Shown one piece after another: positions 1-8,307 of a stretch of DNA of 48,366 nt (positions are counted from its first letter, which is position 1; each line of letters opens with the position of its first letter). The notes under the pieces were generated by a model that saw only the letters and a program-made list of their open reading frames with translations, was not told where the DNA came from and did not search any database. Position numbers and translations under genes: made by a program. The DNA is from Modestobacter caceresii (GTDB taxonomy: Bacteria; Actinomycetota; Actinomycetes; Mycobacteriales; Geodermatophilaceae): contig NZ_JPMX01000092.1 in the NCBI RefSeq assembly GCF_000761485.1, positions 1 to 48,366 of the forward strand. The letters run 5' to 3'.

Positions 1-216
1 CTGACCAGACATGAAGATCACGCGGTAGCCGTCACACACCACGCCAGCGGACTTGACCCTGAGCGAACGGTTCCCGGACGCCCGCTGAGAGGAGGCACGG
101 ACGAACTCGCACCGAGCTGGTGCGCGTCGACGCGACCTGCCTCGGGGCCACGGATACAGTGGCTGACACGTGAGGTGCGTCACCCCGCGCCCGCTCCGTC
201 GCGAGGACAGGACCGC

Positions 217-1458
217 ATGCTCTACACCGCCTACGACCTCCAGCGCCGCATCGCCTCTCCGCTGGTGACCGCGTCGGAGAGGACCGCACGGGCGCTGAAC
301 GCGGTGCCGGCCCCGCTCGCCGGGTGGGGCGTCCGTCACGCCCGGGCAGCCTGCGACATCCTCGCCCATGCCCGTCCCACCCACGACCGTCCGCCATTCG
401 GGATCGACGCTGTCCCGGTAGGCGCCCAGATGGCCGTCGTGACGGAGCACCCGACGCTCCGGACGCCGTTCGCCACGCTCATCCACTTCCAGAAGCCGTC
501 GGTGACCGGGCAGCCACGCGTGCTCGTCGTCGGGCCGATGTCGGGGCACTTCACGACGCTGATCCGGCCCACCATCCAGACCCTGCTGGGCGACCACGAC
601 GTGCACGTCCTGGACTGGCACAACGCCCGGGACATCCCCGTCGCGGACGGCAGGTTCGGGCTCGACGAGTACATCGAGCACGTCATGCAGGCGCTCCGTC
701 ACCTCGGTCCGGACACCCACGTCGTCGCGGTGTGTCAGCCCGCCGTCCCCGTCCTGGCGGCTGTCGCACTGCTCGCCGCCGAGGGCGACGTGGCCCAGCC
801 GAGCAGCCTGACGCTGATGGCCGGACCGGTCGACACCCGGGTGAACCCCAACCGGATCAACACGATGGCCGCGACCAGACCGCTGTCCTCCTTCGAACGC
901 AGACTCATCGACACCGTGCCGGCGCGGTACGCCGGCGCCGGCCGCCGGGTGTACCCGGGCGTCGTCCAACTGACGGCCTTCATGTCGATGAACCCCAAGC
1001 GGCACCTGGGGGCCCACCTCCGGCTCTACCTCGACCTGGTGACCGGCGAAGACGAAAGGGCGGCCACGACCCGCGCCTTCTACGACGAGTACGGCGCGGT
1101 GATGGACGTCCCTGCGGAGTTCTACCTCGAGACGGTCGGCCGCATCTTCCAGGAGAACCGGCTGGCCACCGGGCGGCTCACCTGGCGGGACATCCCGGTC
1201 GATCCGGGGGCCATCACCAGCACCGACCTGCTCACCATCGAAGGTGCCCGGGACGACATCTGCTCGCCCGGCCAGACCCTGGCCGCGCACGGCCTCTGCA
1301 CCGGGCTCCCGGACCACCGCAAGCACCAGCACCTGCAGCCTGGGGTCGGCCACTACGGCGTGTTCAGTGGCTCCCGTTGGGAGGCGGAGGTCTACCCCGT
1401 CCTCCGTGACTTCATCGCCGAGGTCGAGTGCCGGGAGCCGCTGGCCCCCTCAGCCTGA
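217..1458 (+). CDS. phaZ: Intracellular polyhydroxyalkanoate (PHB) depolymerase
   Basis: The 413-residue product has the layout of intracellular PHB depolymerases of the Ralstonia PhaZ1 type. These hydrolyse the amorphous storage polyester inside the cell to release hydroxybutyrate. The N-terminus (MLYTAYDLQRR) matches the family opening. The nucleophile region AVCQPAVPVL places a cysteine at about residue 173 where ordinary lipases have serine, as known for PhaZ1. A late VGHYGVFSG segment supplies the likely catalytic histidine. An upstream in-frame start at 175 exists, but ATG 217 follows a GAGGACAGG ribosome site and agrees with the family N-terminus. No PHA synthase or phasin gene is nearby, so its partners must be elsewhere. 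Family assignment is firm; polymer specificity is inferred. Confidence 0.9.
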   Translation: MLYTAYDLQRRIASPLVTASERTARALNAVPAPLAGWGVRHARAACDILAHARPTHDRPPFGIDAVPVGAQMAVVTEHPTLRTPFATLIHFQKPSVTGQPRVLVVGPMSGHFTTLIRPTIQTLLGDHDVHVLDWHNARDIPVADGRFGLDEYIEHVMQALRHLGPDTHVVAVCQPAVPVLAAVALLAAEGDVAQPSSLTLMAGPVDTRVNPNRINTMAATRPLSSFERRLIDTVPARYAGAGRRVYPGVVQLTAFMSMNPKRHLGAHLRLYLDLVTGEDERAATTRAFYDEYGAVMDVPAEFYLETVGRIFQENRLATGRLTWRDIPVDPGAITSTDLLTIEGARDDICSPGQTLAAHGLCTGLPDHRKHQHLQPGVGHYGVFSGSRWEAEVYPVLRDFIAEVECREPLAPSA

Positions 1459-1622
1459 GCCGCCCCGGCACTGGCCGGAGGTGGCGGTGGCCTTCGGTCC
1501 GCGCCGTTGGGTCGTGAGCTCCTCGCCCGCGCCAGGGTCTCGGCCAACATCCCGGTTTCGTCTGTCCTCGCCATCGGCATGTCCACCGGCTCCCTGCACT
1601 TCTGCATCGGCTGCCTTGTCCA

Positions 1623-1700
1623 GGACCGGTGGCGTTCGTCGCGGCCAACCTCTTCGTCGTGTTCTTCGGAGTGTCCTGGGGCCCGGCGGTGTGGGTAATG
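1623..1700 (+). pseudogene. Relic of an MFS sugar-porter gene
   Basis: One frame reads GPVAFVAANLFVVFFGVSWG and continues PAVWVMLGE. This is the late transmembrane segment and cytoplasmic loop of major facilitator sugar porters (XylE/GalP type), which normally continues with a MFPNRIR-like motif. Here the similarity stops at the GE and runs into unrelated sequence. Nothing recognisable precedes it in the same frame. Only about 26 codons survive, in the roughly 300-base gap between the PHA depolymerase and the VOC gene, so it cannot encode a functional transporter. The rest of that gap holds nothing I recognise. Confidence 0.65.
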
Positions 1701-1764
1701 CTCGGCGAGTGCCGCAAACGACGGGCAAGCAGCTCGAGGACATGGCCTGACGGAAGATGCTGCG

Positions 1765-2148
1765 ATGGAGGTCCTGAGCAGCCGCATCCTGCTGCGACCG
1801 ACCGAGCCGGCGCGGTCACATGCGTTCTACGGCGACGTCCTCGGCCTGGCCGTCTACCGGGAGTTCGGCCCACCGGAGCATCGCGGCGTCGTCTACTTCC
1901 TGGGCAACGGCCTGCTCGAGGTCTCCGGTCATGCCGAGCAGCCACCTGTGGGGCTCGGTCTCTGGTTGCAGGTACGGGACGTCGCCCAGGAACACGAGCG
2001 GCTGGCGGACGCCGGTGTCACGGTGACGCGACCGCCTCGAGCCGAACCCTGGGGACTGGTCGAGATGTGGATCGAGGACCCCGACGGCGTCCGGATCGCC
2101 GTGGTCGAGGTCCCCGACGACCACCCGCTGCGTCGCGACCAGCGCTGA
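1765..2148 (+). CDS. VOC-superfamily (glyoxalase/bleomycin-resistance-like) protein
   Basis: This 127-residue protein has the paired beta-alpha-beta-beta-beta modules of the vicinal oxygen chelate fold. It opens with a strand, then ARSHAFYGDVLGLAVYREFG, the usual helix after the first strand. It ends with the strand pattern GLVEMWIEDPDGVRIAVVEVP, typical of glyoxalase I-like and dioxygenase-like members. Length is normal for a single-chain VOC protein acting as a dimer. ATG 1765 has a GGAAG ribosome site 8-9 bases upstream. The substrate cannot be told from sequence; dioxygenase, lyase and antibiotic-binding roles are all possible. The next gene runs on the other strand, so it appears monocistronic. 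Confidence 0.8.
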   Translation: MEVLSSRILLRPTEPARSHAFYGDVLGLAVYREFGPPEHRGVVYFLGNGLLEVSGHAEQPPVGLGLWLQVRDVAQEHERLADAGVTVTRPPRAEPWGLVEMWIEDPDGVRIAVVEVPDDHPLRRDQR

Positions 2149-2412
2149 ACCCCCATCGGCGCACGCCAACCGGCATGCCGGGCCGCCACCGGCGGGACCG
2201 CCGAGGTGTCGCGACCGCCCGGACGCGGCGGGCACAGCGGGCGCAGCGGACGGACGGGCGTGACGGCTGCGGCCGGTGGATCGGCGTCCGACCGGCTGTC
2301 GGCACGAGATCGACGGCTCGCCGGAGGCTCGGGTCACAGCCGGGACGTCACCACCGTCCTGGACGTCACCCGAGCCAGCGTCGCCATCGGAGAGTTCGGC
2401 TCCACACGTCGA

Positions 2413-3390
2413 CTACTCGCCCAGCGTGCGGACAGCCTCGGCGATGTCGCTCGCGGTCAGCGTCGACACGTCGGCACGGTCGAGCGCATCCACACTCCGG
2501 CCCTTGTCCCGCGTCAGCCGCAGCGCCTGGCGGTTGAGCGCCTGTTCGAACAGCGTGCGCGCGAAGCGCGCGTTGCCGGACTCCTCATCGGAACTCAGGC
2601 CAGCGAGGGTGCGGCGGAGCGTCACCTCAGCACCGGGCTCCAGGACGTACTCGTGCTGGGCCACGATGTTGGTGAAGATCGCTTCGAGTTCCTCCGTCGA
2701 GTAGTCGGGGAACTCGATCTCGCGAGCGAACCGCGAGCGGAGGCCGGGGTTCGAGCGCAGGAACGACTCCATGAGCCGGGGGTAGCCGGCCACGATCACC
2801 ACCAGGCGATGGCGGTGGTCCTCCATGCGCTTGAGCAGGACCTCGACCGCCTCGGGCCCGAAGTCCAGCCGGCCGTCGCCCTCCGGGGCCAGCGAGTAGG
2901 CCTCGTCGATGAAGAGGACACCGTCGAGTGCCCGGCGGACCACGCGGTCGGTCTTGATCGCGGTCGCCCCGACGTACTGCCCGACCAGGGCAGCCCGATC
3001 GACCTCCACCAGGTGGCCCTTCTGCAGCAACCCGACCGCCCGGTACATCTCGGCCAGGAGCCGCGCCACCGTGGTCTTGCCCGTACCTGGGTTCCCGAGG
3101 AACACGAGGTGCTGGGACGTCGCCGCCTCGGGCAGGCCGTGCACCTTGCGGCGCGCCTGCACCTGCAGGAAGGCGACGAGCGCCCGCACCTGCTCCTTCA
3201 CCGCCTCGAGCCCGATGAGCCCATCGAGCTCCGCCTGGATCGCCGCCAGCGGCCGAGCCGGCCCGGGGCGGCCGCCGAAGAGGTCGCTCACCAGGTCGTC
3301 CACGCCCCGCAGACCGGACCGCGGCAGTTGATCCCCCAGGCGACCGACGGTCTCACGCAGGTCGTCGAGTGGCTTGCGGTTGGAAGCCAT
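2413..3390 (-). CDS. CbbX/SpoVK-like AAA+ ATPase
   Basis: The 325-residue protein is a single AAA+ module of the CbbX/SpoVK subfamily. Visible motifs are Walker A GNPGTGKT (about residue 98), Walker [13 protein letters not shown] (about residue 158), and a sensor/arginine-finger region around [14 protein letters not shown]. The subfamily remodels protein complexes; CbbX itself reactivates Rubisco, but no Rubisco genes are visible, so the client here is unknown. In actinobacteria similar ATPases also accompany type VII secretion, again without support here. The start ATG is preceded at exactly six bases by TAAGCT, a TANNNT -10 element, so the mRNA is probably leaderless. It lies downstream of the MMPL gene on the same strand with 173 bp between. 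Confidence 0.82.
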   Translation of the reverse strand: MASNRKPLDDLRETVGRLGDQLPRSGLRGVDDLVSDLFGGRPGPARPLAAIQAELDGLIGLEAVKEQVRALVAFLQVQARRKVHGLPEAATSQHLVFLGNPGTGKTTVARLLAEMYRAVGLLQKGHLVEVDRAALVGQYVGATAIKTDRVVRRALDGVLFIDEAYSLAPEGDGRLDFGPEAVEVLLKRMEDHRHRLVVIVAGYPRLMESFLRSNPGLRSRFAREIEFPDYSTEELEAIFTNIVAQHEYVLEPGAEVTLRRTLAGLSSDEESGNARFARTLFEQALNRQALRLTRDKGRSVDALDRADVSTLTASDIAEAVRTLGE

Positions 3391-3396
3391 GCCGGG

Positions 3397-3402
3397 AGCT
3401 TA
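3397..3402 (-). promoter_or_regulatory. -10 element of a leaderless promoter for the AAA+ gene
   Basis: On the minus strand TAAGCT is followed by CCCGGC and then the ATG at 3390. This TANNNT-N6-ATG spacing places transcription start at the start codon. There is no ribosome site between them. Confidence 0.55.
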
Positions 3403-3563
3403 TGGGCCATGGAGGCAGCGAGCCCATCGCCAGTACCGCCGCGGCCTCGGCGGCCGAACTCGGTGAGCTCCACCTCGACACCGACCTGCTGGGACGCCGC
3501 GAGACGGACCACGTCGCGGCGGGCGCCCCCGCCTGACGTGGCCCGGCGCGATGTCGAGCCGGC

Positions 3564-5714
3564 TCAGCCGACCGGCACCGGCACCCGCGCGGGAGTCGCC
3601 TCGACCTCGCCTTCCACACGCACCACGGGGAGCAGCCGGTCGAGCCACCCCGGCAGCCACCAGTTGGCCTTGCCCAGCAGCGCCATCGTCGCCGGCACGA
3701 GCACCATGCGCACCACCGTCGCGTCGAGCGCGATGGCGACGGCGAGCCCCAGGCCGATCATCTTGACGAACGGTTCCGGGGTCGCGACGAACGACAGGAA
3801 CACCGCCGTCATGATGAGCGCTCCGCAGGTGATGACGCGGGCGCTGGACGCCAGCCCGCGCGCGACCGCCTCGACGTTGTCCCCGGAGGCGTCGTAGGCC
3901 TCGCGGATGCGCGAGACGAGGAAGACCTCGTAGTCCATCGACAGGCCGAACAGCACGGCGAAGAAGATGGCCGGCAGCGGCGAGGCGATGAGGTAGGTGC
4001 CCTCGAGCCCGATCAGGCCGCCCAGCCAGCCCCACTGGAAGACCGCGACGACGACGCCGTAGGCCGCGCCGATCGACAGCAGGTTCATGACCACGGCCTT
4101 GAGGGCGACCGTGACGGACCGGAACACCACGACCAGCAGCAGGAACGACGCGGCCAGGACCGACCCCAGCAGCAGCGGCAGGGTCGAGCTGAGCGAGGTG
4201 TCCAGGTCGATCGCGAGGGCGGCCTGGCCGGTCACGTGCACGCCGTCGGGCGCGCTGGACCGGATCCGCTCGAGCGTCCGCGCTGTGGCCGGGTCGGCCG
4301 GCGCGGTGGTCGGCAGCGCCGTCAGCACGGCGGTGTCGCCGTCCGTGGAGAGCCTCGCCTCGGCGACCGAGCCGATGCCGGGGTCGGCTGCGATGCGCTC
4401 GGCGAGCAGCGGGACGTCGTCCACGCCCAGGCCGGAGCCCGAGAGGTCGGCGACGACGAGCAGCGGCGCGTTGATGCCGGGCCCGAAGCCCTCGGTGAGC
4501 AGGTCGTGCGCCTGCCGGTGCGTGGTGCCCACCGGCGCGTCGCCGGCGTCGGGGAAGCCGGTCTTCATCGACAGCGCGGGCGCGGCCAGCGTCAGGAGCA
4601 GCAGCGACGCCACGACCAGGTACGGCCAGGGCCGCGCGGAGATGCGGTGGGACAGCCGCCACCAGACGGTCGCCTCGACGGGACGCGCGGGACGCCGCCG
4701 TCCGACCACCCGACCGGCGTCGATGCGGTCGCCGAGCAGCGACAGCAGCGCGGGCAGCAGGGTGAGCGCCGTCGCCACGGCGAACAGCACGACGAGCGAC
4801 GTCGCGAGGCCGATCGACGCGAGCACGCCCATGCCGGTCAGCACGAGGGCGGCCATGGCGAGCACCACGGTCACGCCGGCGAAGAACACCGCGGTGCCGG
4901 AGGTGCCCATCGCGGCCGACAGGGCCGTCGCGTTGTCCTGGCCCGCGATCCGGTTCTCGCGGTAGCGGGACACCAGGAACAGCGCGTAGTCGATGCCGAC
5001 GCCGAGCCCGACCATCGCGGCGATCACCGGCCCGGAGGTGGAGACGTCCATCGCGCCGGCGAGCAAGGTGATGCCGCTGAGCCCGGCGGCCACCGCGATC
5101 AGCGCCAACGCGATCGGCACGAGCGCGGCCACCACCGTGCCGAACGCGACGACGAGGACGACCAACGCGACGAGGACGCCGACCGCCTCGGCGCCCGACG
5201 GCTCGGGCTCGGTGTTGAGGAACACCGCCTCACCGCCGACCTCAGCGGTGAGCCCGGCGTCGCGCGCCGGGGCGAGGGCCGCGGCGAGCGCCTCGGCCGG
5301 CTCCGGCCCGAGCTCTCCGGACGGCGCGTCCATGACGATGTCGGCGAAGCCGATCTGCCCGTCGGGCGAGACGGCGCCGCTCGCGAAGGGCTCGGTCACC
5401 GCGGTGACGCGCTCCACCGCGCGCAGCTGAACGAGCGTTGCCTCGACGTCGTCCCGGTAGCCGGTGAGGAGCTCGCCCTCGGGCGCGGCGAACACCGCGA
5501 CGGCGGAGCCGACGGCCGCCTCGGGGAAGCCCTGCTCGAGCAGCTCGGTGGCGGCGGCGCTGTCGCTGCCCCGCACGGTCAAGTCGTCGAGGTAGGCGCC
5601 GCCGAGCGTGCTCGAGAGCGCGACGACGAGCGCGGCGAGCAGGGCCCAGGCACCGATCGTCCGCTTCGGGCGGCGGGCGCTCGCGGTGCCGATCCGTCGG
5701 ATCCAGCCGTTCAT
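3564..5714 (-). CDS. MMPL-family (RND superfamily) membrane transporter
   Basis: The 716-residue protein has the MMPL layout. A first transmembrane helix follows the N-terminal RRPKRTIGAW segment, then an extracytoplasmic domain, a block of five helices, a second helix and outer domain after about residue 365, and a final helix block ending near residue 700. The signature DYALFLVSRYRE (after helix 4) and its mirror DYEVFLVSRIREAY show the two internally homologous halves. Such proteins export lipids or hydrophobic drugs using the proton gradient. An upstream in-frame ATG exists at 5747, but ATG 5714 follows CTGGAGCGACC, a clear ribosome site. It is divergent from a kinase/regulator pair whose starts are 173 bp away, a usual arrangement for a regulated pump. 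Confidence 0.9.
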   Translation of the reverse strand: MNGWIRRIGTASARRPKRTIGAWALLAALVVALSSTLGGAYLDDLTVRGSDSAAATELLEQGFPEAAVGSAVAVFAAPEGELLTGYRDDVEATLVQLRAVERVTAVTEPFASGAVSPDGQIGFADIVMDAPSGELGPEPAEALAAALAPARDAGLTAEVGGEAVFLNTEPEPSGAEAVGVLVALVVLVVAFGTVVAALVPIALALIAVAAGLSGITLLAGAMDVSTSGPVIAAMVGLGVGIDYALFLVSRYRENRIAGQDNATALSAAMGTSGTAVFFAGVTVVLAMAALVLTGMGVLASIGLATSLVVLFAVATALTLLPALLSLLGDRIDAGRVVGRRRPARPVEATVWWRLSHRISARPWPYLVVASLLLLTLAAPALSMKTGFPDAGDAPVGTTHRQAHDLLTEGFGPGINAPLLVVADLSGSGLGVDDVPLLAERIAADPGIGSVAEARLSTDGDTAVLTALPTTAPADPATARTLERIRSSAPDGVHVTGQAALAIDLDTSLSSTLPLLLGSVLAASFLLLVVVFRSVTVALKAVVMNLLSIGAAYGVVVAVFQWGWLGGLIGLEGTYLIASPLPAIFFAVLFGLSMDYEVFLVSRIREAYDASGDNVEAVARGLASSARVITCGALIMTAVFLSFVATPEPFVKMIGLGLAVAIALDATVVRMVLVPATMALLGKANWWLPGWLDRLLPVVRVEGEVEATPARVPVPVG

Positions 5715-5875
5715 GGTCGCTCCAGGGAGTCGGTGGGAGGCGGTCACCTCGGACTGTCCGCGAGAGCCGCGCTGCCGTCGCCCGGCGCGGGACGGGCTCG
5801 GGGCGGCGCCGTCTCCCCCTGGAGGAGGAGACCGGCGCCCGACTCCGGACCGGCGACAGCAGCGCCGGGCGCGCC

Positions 5876-5881
5876 TACGTT
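5876..5881 (+). promoter_or_regulatory. -10 element of a leaderless promoter for the histidine kinase
   Basis: TACGTT is followed by CAGCGC and then ATG 5888. The TANNNT-N6-ATG spacing and the lack of a ribosome site suggest that transcription and translation begin at the same base. Confidence 0.6.
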
Positions 5882-5887
5882 CAGCGC

Positions 5888-7027
5888 ATGCGACCCGGCC
5901 CGTTCACCCGCTGGCCGCGGGCGGCCGACGCCGTCCTCGCCGCGGTGCTGTTCGTGCTCACGGTGTTCTTCACGACCGGGCCGGACGACTCGTGGGTGCT
6001 GCGCGACCTCGGCGACGTCCCGCTCTGGGTCGTGCTGCTGTTCGCCGTCGGCAGCGGCGCGCTGTACTGGCGCCGCCATGCACCTGTCGTCGTCCTCGCC
6101 GTCGTCCTCGCCGCGTGGGCGCTGACCCTCGGCAGCGGCCACGCCGACCTCGGCGGCCATGCGCTCTTCGCCCTGTACGCCCTCGGGCGCTACGGGTCGG
6201 TCGAGCGGTGGGGACACGTCGGGGTCGACGTCGCGCTCGTCGTGCTGGTGCTCGACGGCGTCACCGGCGACGTCCCGTGGAGCGGGGTCGGGTTCGGCGT
6301 CGTCATCTTCTTCGCGGTCTGGTACGTCGGCCGCCGGCTCCGGCTGCGCGCCGAGCGCGCCGTGCTGCAGGAGCGTGAGCTGAGGGAGCGGGAGCGTCGC
6401 ATCGTGACCGAGGAGCGGTCCCGCATCGCGCGCGAGCTGCACGACGTCGTCGCCCACCGGGTCAGCCTGATGACCGTGCAGGCCGGGGCGGCCAAGACCG
6501 TCGCGGCGGACGACCCGGTGGCGGCCGCGCGCGCGATGGGCGCGGTCGAGGAGGCCGGCCGGCAGGCGCTGGACGAGCTGCGGTACCTGCTCGGCGTGCT
6601 GCGCCCGTCCGCCGTCACGGACGACACCGCCCCCCAGCCCGGCCTGGCCGACCTCCCCGCGATGGTGGCGCGGATGCGCGAGGCAGGCCTGGACGTCGAC
6701 CTGGACATCGACGGCGTGACCTGCGGGCTGCCTGCGCGGGTGGAGCTGTCGGCGTACCGCATCGTGCAGGAGTGCCTGACGAACGTGGTGAAGCACGCGG
6801 GTCCCGGCGCACGCACCGGCGTCCGGCTCACGACTGAGGGACGGGATCTCGTCGTGGAGGTGAGCGACGACGGCAGCGGAGCGACGTCGCTGCCCGGCGC
6901 CGGGCACGGCATCGTCGGCATGCGCGAGCGCGCGCAGCTGCTCGGCGGCTCCCTCGACGTCGGCCCGCGTCCGGACGGCGGGTTCGCCGCGCGGGCCCGC
7001 CTGCCGCTCGACGGCGGGGCGGCATGA
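5888..7027 (+). CDS. NarL-type sensor histidine kinase
   Basis: The 379-residue protein has four to five transmembrane helices within residues 14-147 and no obvious periplasmic sensor domain. A coiled linker (QERELRERERR) leads to a HisKA_3 phosphoacceptor box ARELHDVVAH with His185. The HATPase_c domain shows an N box (QECLTNVVKHA), a G box (DDGSG) and a final GHGIVGMRERAQLLGGSL. It should autophosphorylate on His185 and pass phosphate to the response regulator whose ATG overlaps its stop (ATGA). It is divergent from the MMPL exporter, so membrane or envelope stress is a plausible signal, but the ligand is unknown. Confidence 0.9.
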   Translation: MRPGPFTRWPRAADAVLAAVLFVLTVFFTTGPDDSWVLRDLGDVPLWVVLLFAVGSGALYWRRHAPVVVLAVVLAAWALTLGSGHADLGGHALFALYALGRYGSVERWGHVGVDVALVVLVLDGVTGDVPWSGVGFGVVIFFAVWYVGRRLRLRAERAVLQERELRERERRIVTEERSRIARELHDVVAHRVSLMTVQAGAAKTVAADDPVAAARAMGAVEEAGRQALDELRYLLGVLRPSAVTDDTAPQPGLADLPAMVARMREAGLDVDLDIDGVTCGLPARVELSAYRIVQECLTNVVKHAGPGARTGVRLTTEGRDLVVEVSDDGSGATSLPGAGHGIVGMRERAQLLGGSLDVGPRPDGGFAARARLPLDGGAA

Positions 7028-7686
7028 CGATCCGGGTGGCCGTCGTCGACGACCAGGCGCTCGTGCGTGGCGCGTTCGCGATGGTGCTGAACCACCAGCC
7101 GGACATCGAGGTCGTCGCGGAGGCCGGCACCGGCGTCGAGGCGATCCACGTCGCCCGCCGGGACCGGCCCGACGTCGTGCTGATGGACATCCGCATGCCG
7201 GAGATGGACGGCCTGGAGGCCACGGCGCGCATCGTCGCCGAGCTCGGCGACGCGGTGCGGGTGCTCATCCTCACGACGTTCGAGCCGGACGAGTACGTCT
7301 ACCGGGCGCTGCGGGCGGGAGCGAGCGGCTTCCTCCTCAAGGACCTGCCGCCCGAGCAGCTGGTCGTTGCCGTCCGCACGGTGGCCGACGGCGGCGCGCT
7401 GCTGGCGGCGTCGATCACCCGGCGGCTGATCGAGCGGTTCGCGGCGCAGCGCTCGCCCGACACTGCCCTCGCCGGACGGCTGGAGAGCCTGACCGCCCGC
7501 GAGCGCGACGTCGTCACCGCCGTCGCGAGAGGGCGGAGCAACGCCGAGATCGCGCGCGAGCTGTACATCGGGGCGGCGACGGTGAAGTCGCACGTGTCGA
7601 GCGTGCTCACCAAGCTCGGCCTGCGCGACCGCGCCCAGGTGGTGGTGTTCGCCTACGAGGCGGGGCTCGTCGAGCCGGGCGCCTGA
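7024..7686 (+). CDS. LuxR/NarL-family response regulator
   Basis: The 220-residue protein has a receiver domain with acidic pocket D9/D10 and phosphoacceptor D55 in VVLMDIRMPEMDG. A C-terminal LuxR helix-turn-helix starts at LTARERDVVTAV and contains NAEIARELYIGAATVKSHV, the recognition region. It overlaps the upstream kinase by four bases and is almost certainly its partner. The likely target is the divergent MMPL promoter between 5715 and 5887, plus its own. Length and motifs are fully typical of the family. Confidence 0.92.
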   Translation: MTIRVAVVDDQALVRGAFAMVLNHQPDIEVVAEAGTGVEAIHVARRDRPDVVLMDIRMPEMDGLEATARIVAELGDAVRVLILTTFEPDEYVYRALRAGASGFLLKDLPPEQLVVAVRTVADGGALLAASITRRLIERFAAQRSPDTALAGRLESLTARERDVVTAVARGRSNAEIARELYIGAATVKSHVSSVLTKLGLRDRAQVVVFAYEAGLVEPGA

Positions 7687-7845
7687 ACGCCGGGCGACGT
7701 CAGTCGGCCCGTCCGGGCGGCCCACAGTGCGGGCAGAAGCCTTCCCCCATGGAGCTCGGAAGCCGGATGGGGTGGCCCTGGACATGTCCATGCGTTGGCC
7801 CACGCCCCCACGACGAAACAGGTGGTACGTCGCGTGACAAGTGCA

Positions 7846-7862
7846 CCGACGTGTCACGTCGG
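7846..7862. repeat. Perfect 17-bp inverted repeat
   Basis: CCGACGTG-T-CACGTCGG is a perfect palindrome with 8-bp arms. It also contains TGTCAC, which pairs with GTGACA at 7834-7839. It lies about 70 bp upstream of a broken RelE toxin sequence. It could be an operator left over from that toxin-antitoxin locus. No antitoxin is recognisable between the palindrome and the toxin relic. The rest of 7687-7925 holds nothing I can assign. Confidence 0.4.
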
Positions 7863-7925
7863 TGGCCAACCCACTCGACGAGGCGCAGGTGCGGCGGCTC
7901 TCGCCGCTCAGCGCCGGTGACCGGT

Positions 7926-8160
7926 CCGCGGACCTACACCGTCGTCCTCTCCGCGGCCGCCAAGCGGGCGACCTAGCGCGACCTCCCCCAGCCGGTGGCA
8001 GTGGCGGTCGTCGGTCTCCCTCTACGGCCCGCTGGCCTCGGATCCCCACCGCGGCGGCAAGCCCCTGCGCTTCGAGCTCGATGGCCGTTGGTCCGCACGG
8101 CGGGGCCAGTACCGCGTCCGGGTCGTGCGCATCTCGCACCGCGCGGATGCCTGTGGCTGA
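7926..8160 (+). pseudogene. Broken RelE/ParE-family toxin gene
   Basis: Two reading frames together give most of a RelE toxin. The first reads RTYTVVLSAAAKRAT, hits an in-frame TAG at about 7974, then continues RDLPQPVAVAVVG. After a one-base shift the next frame reads LYGPLASDPHRGGKPLRFEL, then DGRWSARRGQYRV, and closes with VRISHRADACG and a TGA at 8158-8160. These blocks match the beta-sheet core and the C-terminal arginine-rich active region of RelE mRNA interferases. The usual YRID-type strand between QYRV and the final strand is also shortened. A stop, a frameshift and a small deletion make an active toxin unlikely. No antitoxin frame is visible upstream. Confidence 0.8.
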
Positions 8161-8307
8161 CCCGTTCGTGCGCACGGGTGGAGGCGCGTGCGGAAGTACC
8201 GTGTCGCGCCTCGGACACCAGCAGTGGACCCCTCGGTCACCGACCGCGGGGGTCCGGCGTCCATGGGCGGCAGGTCCGGGTACCGCGGACGGCCACGCCG
8301 CCGCACC

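Noticed and set aside
1-174. Possible end of an upstream gene
   Set aside because: All plus-strand frames meet stops and none resembles a known C-terminus; the minus-strand frame overlaps the start of the PHA depolymerase and has biased composition.
3391-3563. Possible coding remnant behind the MMPL gene
   Set aside because: A minus-strand frame looks mildly protein-like, but I could match it to no family and its end overlaps the AAA+ gene.
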